A stretch of DNA of 18,204 nucleotides from an uncultured Clostridium sp. (GTDB lineage: Bacteria; Bacillota; Clostridia; TANB77; CAG-508): NCBI GenBank assembly GCA_900553865.1, contig USFC01000027.1:1-18204 (forward strand), in the 5' to 3' direction. Position numbers and translations under genes: made by a program. Positions 12,686 to 18,204 of this stretch are shown one piece after another (position 1 is the stretch's first letter; every line of letters starts with the position of its first letter). The notes beneath the pieces are model-generated. The model saw nothing but the letters and a program-made list of their open reading frames with translations. It did not search any database and had not been told where the DNA came from.

Positions 12686-12937
12686 TCAGCTTGTTCTAAC
12701 ATATTTATACTCATTCCGCTTCTTCTTTGCAGCTTTTAATAAATAATTTATTTTGGCTCTATTGGCTTTTATCTGATAAGTATAATAATCTATTAAATCT
12801 TCTTCTGCATATTCAAAGTTGTGCATTGCCAAGTCTAATTCTTTTTTAGTTTTTATTATACTTAATATTAATTCATTTTCTTTTTCCTCTTCTGTCTTTT
12901 CTATTATTTTTATATCTTTAAGGTATTCTTCTTCCAT
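12686..12937 (-). CDS. yaaL: YaaL-like DUF2508 protein
   Basis: 83 residues, all-helical and charged. The family pattern is visible: ILSIIKTKKELDLAMHNFEYAEEDLIDYYTYQIKANRAKINYLLKAAK. Function is unknown in any organism as far as I know, but the gene sits beside bofA in Bacillus and other spore formers, as here (80 bp apart, same strand). Initiation is odd: the best ribosome site (GGGGGAG, 12965..12959) is 21 bases from the ATG at 12937. A small stem (GTGC/GCAC) sits between them, and an ATA codon lies at the normal distance. Confidence 0.85.
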   Translation of the reverse strand: MEEEYLKDIKIIEKTEEEKENELILSIIKTKKELDLAMHNFEYAEEDLIDYYTYQIKANRAKINYLLKAAKKKRNEYKYVRTS

Positions 12938-13010
12938 ACATTTTTGTGCTATATTGCACTCCCCCTCACAAATCTTTATACTATTACTATTATATTCATT
13001 TTTTTGAATA

Positions 13011-13831
13011 TTATGCCAAATTTATAATTATTATACCTACACTTTGTATAATAAATAAATTTAAAATGTTCGAAGCTAATAAATTGTTAGTTGCCTCTAC
13101 AATTCCTTCTGTTTTTTCTTCCTTATAATGTTTTTGTGATTCAAAGAAAGTTATAAGTTCTGGCAGGCTTGTTATAAAACCTAATGCAATTCCAAGCATA
13201 ATTTCTGGTATATTAAAAATTCTTGCTAATTCTTCTAATGCTTTGCTTAGCTCATTTCCTATTAAGTACAATATTACTGATGTAACTAATAAATTGTATA
13301 TTTTACTATTATAAATGCTTTTGACTTATTATTCTTCACATTGTTTTTGGACTTTTCTTTTTTTTCCTTTTTTAAATATAATTTATGCACATTTGCATTT
13401 ATATAATAGAAAAAAGCAAATAAGATTAGAAAAATAGGAACTATTTGAATTCTAAAGTCTATGTTAAATATTAACATGAGAACTGGAATTATTATTGTAA
13501 ACGCTACTAATAAAAGTTCTATTTTTAATCCTTTATTTTTTAATTGTGTTTGATTTTTATTTAAAAATACTGCTAATATATACTGTAATAAATTTATTGT
13601 ATTTGAACTTATTATATTATATATACTTGTAGCTATAAGTCCCGCAAAAGCTGAAAATGAAACTGTAAGTAACTCTGGCATAGATGTTGCTACGCCAGCA
13701 ATATTTCCTATAGTCTTCGAAGATAAGTTCAAATTTGATGCGAAAGCTCTAAGCAACCTTACTAATACGTATTTGGAAATTATAACAATTACCATTGAAT
13801 ACATTAAAAATTTTAATATTCCTATAAACAT
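13011..13831 (-). pseudogene. CaCA-family cation exchanger, split by a frameshift
   Basis: Two adjoining frames together encode the two halves of a Na+/Ca2+-exchanger-type membrane antiporter. The first (13286..13831, ATG at 13831 with AGGAG eight bases upstream) holds the alpha-1 repeat GNIAGVATSMPELL and a further hydrophobic region, then a Lys/Asn-rich loop. The second (down to 13011) holds the alpha-2 repeat GIALGFITSLPELI and NNLLASNILNLF. Without a shift the first frame ends at 13286. A -1 change at an A4 run (plus strand 13319..13322) would restore a continuous protein of about 272 residues running KSKSIYNSKIYNLLVTS and on into the second half. Each SMPE/SLPE motif provides ion-binding residues, so both halves should be needed. 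It is either a recent pseudogene, a sequencing slip or programmed slippage. The paired-repeat family call is firm. Confidence 0.82.
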
Positions 13832-14136
13832 GTAATTTACTCCTTTTGTTTTATTTATCCTATTATTTCCAATAAAATATTTTATATTCTTTTTTATTAC
13901 TTCAAATACATCATTTTATATACTATCCTCTATGCTTTACTTCTAGCTTTATCGCCCAAGTTTTTTTCAAATTTTGTTGTATTTTTACTATTTCTGTGTT
14001 AAACTATATACACTATTAAGAGCTATAAAAAAAGATTTAAATATACTCTTACAAATCTTTAGCAATTATATAATTACCAAAAGGGACTTCCTTAACCAAA
14101 AGAAAACGTTCCAAATGGTACTGTAGGAGGGAAAAA
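13832..14136 (+). promoter_or_regulatory. Intergenic region with the serS promoter and leader
   Basis: This 305-bp gap separates the divergent exchanger and serS genes. A plausible plus-strand promoter is TTTACT (13984..13989), 17 bp, TATACA (14007..14012). The resulting leader of about 118 bases contains one hairpin, AAAGATTT/AAATCTTT (14031..14060), followed on the minus strand by a U-run. I looked for the T-box signature (GGTGGNACCGCG) and did not find it. Nothing else is recognisable. Confidence 0.4.
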
Positions 14137-15417
14137 ATGATTGATATTAAATTTTTAAGAGAAAATCCTGATGTTGTAAAACAAAACATCAAAAACAAAT
14201 TTCAAGACCATAAGCTTTGCTTAGTTGATGAAGTTATTGATTTAGATTTAAAAAATCGTGAAGTTAAATTAAAAGGTGATGAGCTTCGTGCTTCTAGAAA
14301 TACTTTAAGTGGACAAATAGGTATGTTAATGAAATCTGGTAAAAAAGATGAAGCTGAAGAAATCAAATTACAAGTAAAAAAAATTAATGATGACTTAGTA
14401 GAAAATGAAAAATTAGAAGAACATTATTCTACTGAAATTAAAGAAAGAATGATGAAAATTCCTAACATAATTGACCCATCTGTTCCTATTGGAAAAGATG
14501 ATTCAGAAAATGTTGAAGTTCAAAGATTTGGTGAACCTACTGTTCCTTCTTTTGAAATTCCACACCATGCTGATATTATTGAAAAAGTTCATGGTATGGA
14601 TAAAGAATCTGCAGGTCGTACAAGTGGTGTAGGTTTCTATTATTTAATAGGAGATATTGCAAGGCTTCACGAAGCCATGCTTGCTTACGCACGTGATTAT
14701 ATGATAAATAATGGTTTCACTTATGCAATTCCACCTTTTATGATTCGTAGTGATGTAGTAACTGGTGTAATGAGTTTTGAAGAAATGGATGCTATGATGT
14801 ATAAAATAGAAGGCGAAGATTTATATTTAATTGGTACTTCTGAACATTCTATGATAGGTAAATTTAAAGACCAACTTATAAAGAAAGATGAACTTCCAAT
14901 TAGTATGACCTCATATTCTCCATGTTTTAGAAAAGAAATTGGTTCTCATGGACTAGAAGAAAGAGGTTTATACCGTGTACATCAATTCGAAAAGCAAGAA
15001 ATGATAGTTTTATGCGAACCTGAAGATTCTATGAATTGGTATAATAAAATGTGGAAATTAAGTGTAGATTTATTTAGAAGTTGGAATGTTCCAGTAAGAC
15101 AACTTGACTGTTGCAGTGGAGATTTAGCAGACTTAAAAGTAAAATCTTGTGACATCGAAGCTTGGAGTCCAAGACAACAAAAATACTTTGAGGTATGCAG
15201 TTGTTCAACTTTAGGAGATGCCCAAGCACGTAGATTAGGCATTCGTGTAAAAGGAGAAAAAGGAAATTATTATCCACATACTTTAAACAATACTGTTGTT
15301 GCAACACCTAGAGGATTAATTGCAGTTATAGAAAATAACTATAATGAAGATGGAAGCATTACAGTTCCAGAAGTTTTAAGACCATACATGGGTGGAAAGG
15401 AAAAAATTACATGTTAA
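14137..15417 (+). CDS. serS: Seryl-tRNA synthetase (divergent motif 3)
   Basis: Cytosolic class II synthetase charging tRNA-Ser with serine. The 426-aa product starts with the long antiparallel coiled-coil arm (about 25-105) that reaches the tRNA's variable arm. Then come the catalytic core with FTYAIPPFMIRSDVVTG (196-210), GTSEHSM for the usual GTAE(V/H)P region, motif 2 SPCFRKEIGSHGLEERGLYRVHQF (261-284) and motif 3 HTLNNTVVATPRGLIAVIENN (381-401). The common bacterial motif 3 reads TLNGSG.AVGR...A.LEN, so this enzyme is of a less common branch, though the class-defining Arg392 is kept. The ATG follows TAGGAGGG, and the stop overlaps the engB start, so the two genes are translationally linked. 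Confidence 0.95.
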   Translation: MIDIKFLRENPDVVKQNIKNKFQDHKLCLVDEVIDLDLKNREVKLKGDELRASRNTLSGQIGMLMKSGKKDEAEEIKLQVKKINDDLVENEKLEEHYSTEIKERMMKIPNIIDPSVPIGKDDSENVEVQRFGEPTVPSFEIPHHADIIEKVHGMDKESAGRTSGVGFYYLIGDIARLHEAMLAYARDYMINNGFTYAIPPFMIRSDVVTGVMSFEEMDAMMYKIEGEDLYLIGTSEHSMIGKFKDQLIKKDELPISMTSYSPCFRKEIGSHGLEERGLYRVHQFEKQEMIVLCEPEDSMNWYNKMWKLSVDLFRSWNVPVRQLDCCSGDLADLKVKSCDIEAWSPRQQKYFEVCSCSTLGDAQARRLGIRVKGEKGNYYPHTLNNTVVATPRGLIAVIENNYNEDGSITVPEVLRPYMGGKEKITC

Positions 15418-16007
15418 TTAAAAATCCAGAATTTAAAATTTCTGCAGTTTCACCTGCACAATACCCAGATGATAACTTACCTCAAATTGTTTTAGTTGGT
15501 AAGTCTAATGTTGGTAAATCTTCTTTTATAAATACTATGGTTAATAGAAAAAAACTTGCTAGAACAAGTAGTGAACCGGGAAAAACAAGACAAATTAACT
15601 TTTACAATATGGATAATAAATTTTATTTTGTAGATTTACCTGGTTATGGATATAGTAAAATGTCTAAAAAAGAACAAGATAGAGTTGGTCAATTCATTGA
15701 ACAATATTTAAATAATAGTAAAGATATTGCATTAATTGTATTTTTAATTGACATTAGACATGACCCTAGTGAGAATGATAAACTAATGTACAGATACATT
15801 ATTGATAGCCAAAGACCTTGCATTATTATTGCAAATAAGGCAGATAAAATTGCTGTAACTAAAGTAGACGCTCAAGTTACTCATTTGCAAGATAAATTAA
15901 ATCCTTTAAAAGATTTAACTTTTATTCCTTTCTCGGCCGAAAGAAAAATTTATACAGATAACGCTTGGGAAGAACTTGAAAAATTTATAAATACCAAAAT
16001 TAATTAA
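15411..16007 (+). CDS. engB: Ribosome-biogenesis GTPase EngB (YsxC)
   Basis: A small TrmE-Era-type GTPase of 198 residues needed for late assembly of the large ribosomal subunit. The motifs are complete: G1 GKSNVGKSS (30-38), the G2 Thr in PGKTRQINF, G3 DLPGYG (75-80), G4 NKAD (142-145; TKAD or TKxD is more usual) and G5 SAE (175-177). The ATG overlaps the last seven bases of serS, and the ribosome site (GGAAAGGA) lies inside serS, pointing to a two-gene operon. The second A of the stop codon is the first base of the 41-bp palindromic repeat copy 2, so the repeat forms the immediate 3' untranslated region. Confidence 0.96.
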   Translation: MLIKNPEFKISAVSPAQYPDDNLPQIVLVGKSNVGKSSFINTMVNRKKLARTSSEPGKTRQINFYNMDNKFYFVDLPGYGYSKMSKKEQDRVGQFIEQYLNNSKDIALIVFLIDIRHDPSENDKLMYRYIIDSQRPCIIIANKADKIAVTKVDAQVTHLQDKLNPLKDLTFIPFSAERKIYTDNAWEELEKFINTKIN

Positions 16008-16046
16008 GGACATTTGGGGACGGGTCTTTTTTGTCCTTTACATAAA
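16006..16046 (+). repeat. GGGGAC-type palindromic repeat, copy 2 (3' end of engB)
   Basis: Same 41-bp element as at 7..47, inverted, with two mismatches. AAGGACA and TGTCCTT close the hairpin, and a T6 run lies inside it. It begins within the engB stop codon. Confidence 0.88.
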
Positions 16047-16062
16047 GTATGATTTGAATAAA

Positions 16063-16143
16063 AATAAAAACATATTAATTTGAAAAAAAACTGTGCAACT
16101 TAGCTTGAACGAGTATTTTTTTGAAAATTCATATGTTTTTATT
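16063..16143. terminator. AT-rich inverted repeat between engB and the DUF951 gene
   Basis: AATAAAAACATATTAATTT (16063..16081) pairs with AAATTCATATGTTTTTATT (16125..16143) with one mismatch over 19 bp. The arms end in T-rich sequence both ways, so a bidirectional terminator for the two convergent genes is likely. Confidence 0.7.
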
Positions 16144-16146
16144 ATA

Positions 16147-16332
16147 TTATCCTTCTTTTTCAATTTTTTTAGTTATTATCTTTAATGCTTTTGGTCTTTC
16201 AACTATTATTACATGACCACAACCTAAACATTTTAATTTAAAGTCTACCCCTACTCTTGTAATTTCCCATAGTTTGCTTCCACAAGGATGTATTTTTTTA
16301 CTTCTTACAATATCTCCTATATTATATTCCAT
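16147..16332 (-). CDS. DUF951 family protein
   Basis: 61 residues with the family's compact pattern: GDIVRSKKIHPCGSKLWEI, then RVGVDFKLKCLGCGHVIIVER. Three Cys and two His (HPCG and CLGCGH) form a possible metal site. Family members are widespread in Firmicutes; no function is established to my knowledge. The ATG at 16332 has only a modest site (AAAGAGA) upstream. It follows gltX on the same strand after a hairpin at 16360..16394, so expression may depend on read-through or on an unseen promoter. Confidence 0.88.
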   Translation of the reverse strand: MEYNIGDIVRSKKIHPCGSKLWEITRVGVDFKLKCLGCGHVIIVERPKALKIITKKIEKEG

Positions 16333-16359
16333 AATTTTCTCTTTCTACATAATAATATT

Positions 16360-16394
16360 TCTCCCCCAAATATACCTAGTACTTTTAGGGGAGA
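16360..16394 (-). terminator. GC-rich hairpin after gltX
   Basis: TCTCCCC and GGGGAGA pair with a 21-base loop, eight bases past the gltX stop. The U-tract on the minus strand is poor (AAATATTATTATG), so it could be an attenuating or RNA-stabilising stem rather than a full terminator. Confidence 0.5.
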
Positions 16395-16402
16395 TTAATC
16401 TT

Positions 16403-18061
16403 TTATTTTAATTTTTCGATTGCTGTTTCAAATCTTTTGAAGATTCTTTCTTTTCCTAAAACTTGCATTATTTCATACATATCTGGGGTGTTACTTCTTG
16501 AAGTTAATGCAACTCTTATAACTGTACTTACATCTCCTACATGTCCTTGATATGCTTCTGGATTAGCTTTATATTCTTTTACTTCTCTTGCAAAGCCTAT
16601 TTCTTCTGATAAATCTTTCATTCTATCGAACCAAGTTTGTTTGTCGTCTGCTTCATTATAGTATTTTTCCATATATAAAGTTAATATTTTTTTAATTAGT
16701 TCTTTATCTGTAACCTTTTGATATTCATATTCTTGTTCTTTTTTATAAAACTCACTATCATACATATATGAAATGTTATCCATTACATCTTCCCATTTTG
16801 CTATATCTTTTCTAGGTTTTGCATTTCCTCTTTCTATTCCAAATACTTTTAAAGCATATTCTTTGTCTTGTAGTAAATCAAATAATTCTTTATTATATAC
16901 TTTTGCCCATTTTACAGCTTCTTCGTAGATTTCCTCTTTACTATATTTTGAAATTACTGTTTTTGAAATATCTAGTATTTTTACTATATCAAATAATGCT
17001 CCACTTACGCTCATTTTATTTAATTGCAATTCAAATTCATCTATACTAGCCATTGGATTTTGTTTTCTCCATAATTCGAAATTTGAATTTGCTATATTTA
17101 ATAAATATTCAATTACAGCTTCTTTAGGAACACCTATTTCTGTATAATAGCTTACTGCCGCTTCTGGGTCTTTACGCTTACTTAATTTACGTTTTCCGCC
17201 TTCATCTTCTTTCATTATTGGCGCAATATGTGCATATTTTGGTGCCTTAAATTCTAGCATTTGAAATAATTGTAAGTGAAGTGGAACTGAAGATAGCCAT
17301 TCGTCACCTCTTATTACATGTGTTGTATGCATTAAATGGTCATCAACAGCATGTGCAAAGTGATATGTAGGAAGTCCATCTGCCTTTATTATTACTATAT
17401 CTTGGTCATTTTCTGGAAAATCTACATTACCTTTTATAAGGTCTTTATGTTTTATTTTTCTATCTTCTCTACCTGGTGATTTTAAACGAATGATATATGG
17501 TTCTCCGTTTTTTATTTTTTCTGCAGCATCTTCCACTGGTAAATTTCTATATTTAGCCCACACACCATAATATCCTGGTCTTACTTTTGCAGCTTCTTGT
17601 TTTGCTCTCATTTCATCTAATTCTTCTGCACTTGCAAAACATGGATATGCCTTTCCTTGCGCTAATAGATGTTTAGCATATGCTTGGTATATTTCTTTTC
17701 TTAAAGATTGTTTATATGGACCATAATTTCCTATTTCTTCTGTTTCACTTGTCATTCCTTCATCTGGAGTTAATCCAAAATCTTTTAATGATTCTATAAT
17801 TCCTGTTACACCATTTTCTACTTCTCTTTTTTGGTCTGTATCTTCTACCCTTAAGAAAAATACACCTTTTGTTTGTTTTGCCATTTTTCTTGCAACTACC
17901 ACTTGATATAATGAACCTAAGTGTACAAAACCTGTTGGACTTGGTGCAAAACGAGTAACTATTGCTCCTTCTGGTAAATTTCTTTCAGGATATTTTTCCT
18001 CATAATATGATATTTCTTTTGCATCTGGAAATATTAAGTCAGCTAATTCTTTATAATCCAT
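16403..18061 (-). CDS. gltX: Glutamyl-tRNA synthetase
   Basis: Class I synthetase of 552 residues. The Rossmann core has the HIGH-type signature RFAPSPTGFVHLGS (37-50), FLRVEDTD (69-76), RLKSPGR and the KMSKS-type loop KLSKR (292-296), followed by an all-helical anticodon-binding region. It is longer than the roughly 480-aa common bacterial enzyme, as seen from memory in some Clostridia. As no glutaminyl-tRNA synthetase is seen, it may charge both tRNA-Glu and tRNA-Gln (non-discriminating); this is inferred from the lineage, not shown by the window. The ATG at 18061 is chosen for AAAGGAGA seven bases upstream; an ATG at 18121 lies inside a leader hairpin. A promoter and hairpin precede it. 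Confidence 0.95.
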   Translation of the reverse strand: MDYKELADLIFPDAKEISYYEEKYPERNLPEGAIVTRFAPSPTGFVHLGSLYQVVVARKMAKQTKGVFFLRVEDTDQKREVENGVTGIIESLKDFGLTPDEGMTSETEEIGNYGPYKQSLRKEIYQAYAKHLLAQGKAYPCFASAEELDEMRAKQEAAKVRPGYYGVWAKYRNLPVEDAAEKIKNGEPYIIRLKSPGREDRKIKHKDLIKGNVDFPENDQDIVIIKADGLPTYHFAHAVDDHLMHTTHVIRGDEWLSSVPLHLQLFQMLEFKAPKYAHIAPIMKEDEGGKRKLSKRKDPEAAVSYYTEIGVPKEAVIEYLLNIANSNFELWRKQNPMASIDEFELQLNKMSVSGALFDIVKILDISKTVISKYSKEEIYEEAVKWAKVYNKELFDLLQDKEYALKVFGIERGNAKPRKDIAKWEDVMDNISYMYDSEFYKKEQEYEYQKVTDKELIKKILTLYMEKYYNEADDKQTWFDRMKDLSEEIGFAREVKEYKANPEAYQGHVGDVSTVIRVALTSRSNTPDMYEIMQVLGKERIFKRFETAIEKLK

Positions 18062-18119
18062 ATCTATTTCTCCTTTTTCTAAATTCTTGGTTATTATATC
18101 AAATTTTTCCATATTCTTC

Positions 18120-18147
18120 AAGAGATTAACACACTTTTTAATCTCTT
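18120..18147 (-). promoter_or_regulatory. Hairpin at the 5' end of the gltX transcript
   Basis: AAGAGATTAA pairs perfectly with TTAATCTCTT over 10 bp with an 8-base loop. It lies at the predicted transcript start, with no U-run in the gltX direction, so it is more likely a 5' stabilising or regulatory stem than a terminator. Confidence 0.5.
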
Positions 18148-18176
18148 TGTATAATTCATTTATGATAATGTCTTAA
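18148..18176 (-). promoter_or_regulatory. Candidate promoter of gltX
   Basis: On the minus strand, TTAAGA (18176..18171), 17 bp, TATACA (18153..18148); each box matches four of six consensus positions. The decamer TTAAGACATT (minus strand) covers the -35 and occurs again 25 bp further upstream (18192..18202 in the plus direction), possibly a binding site cut by the window end. Confidence 0.4.
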
Positions 18177-18204
18177 TAAATCATTTAAGAAAATGTCTTA
18201 ATTT

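Noticed and set aside
13990..14136. T-box riboswitch upstream of serS (also considered for proS and gltX)
   Set aside because: The conserved GGTGGNACCGCG element and a terminator/antiterminator pair are not present.
18167..18202. Direct repeat AATGTCTTAAT, two copies 25 bp apart
   Set aside because: Only two short AT-rich copies at the window edge; not enough sequence to call a regulatory array.

Overview
The window looks like chromosomal DNA from an AT-rich (roughly 25-30 % G+C by eye), endospore-forming Firmicute, most likely an uncultured or gut-type Clostridia. Grounds: strong AGGAG-type ribosome binding sites with frequent TTG and GTG starts, textbook sigma-A promoters, a full-length Spo0A, and several sporulation genes (YyaC, an M23/M50 pair resembling SpoIVFA/SpoIVFB, BofA). 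No rRNA, CRISPR array, transposase gene or intact prophage was seen. All identifications come from reading the sequence; no database search was possible.

Layout. 1-5.4 kb (minus strand): proS, scpB, an M50 site-2 protease, an M23 peptidase with one membrane anchor, an unknown tail-anchored small protein and yyaC. 5.6-8.0 kb: mscL (plus) facing spo0A and a yigZ/IMPACT gene (minus) across a long AT-rich palindrome. 8.0-8.3 kb: a tRNA-His/tRNA-Gln unit with promoter and terminator. 8.3-11.1 kb: the least ordinary stretch, holding only small or unknown genes around an S24 (LexA/CI-like) repressor. It has a divergent control region with three similar palindromes, a 37-aa single-span membrane peptide, a two-repeat protein, and a 48-aa protein driven by a consensus promoter next to a perfect Spo0A box. 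11.1-13.8 kb: dut, rubrerythrin, bofA with its usual partner yaaL (DUF2508), and a CaCA-type cation exchanger broken by one frameshift. 14.1-18.2 kb: serS-engB, a DUF951 gene and gltX.

How the genes fit together. BofA plus the M23/M50 pair would form the membrane complex that holds and then releases pro-sigma-K processing in the mother cell, and Spo0A is the master switch upstream of that programme. Three aminoacyl-tRNA synthetases (Pro, Ser, Glu) and two tRNAs give the window a translation theme. None of the three synthetase leaders shows a recognisable T-box.

Most worth a second look: (1) the phased operators of the S24 repressor facing a TisB-like small hydrophobic peptide; (2) the Spo0A-box promoter and structured leader of the 48-aa gene; (3) two 41-bp copies of a GGGGAC-type palindromic repeat at the 3' ends of proS and engB, one of which supplies the last twelve codons and the stop of proS; (4) the exchanger frameshift at an A4 run.
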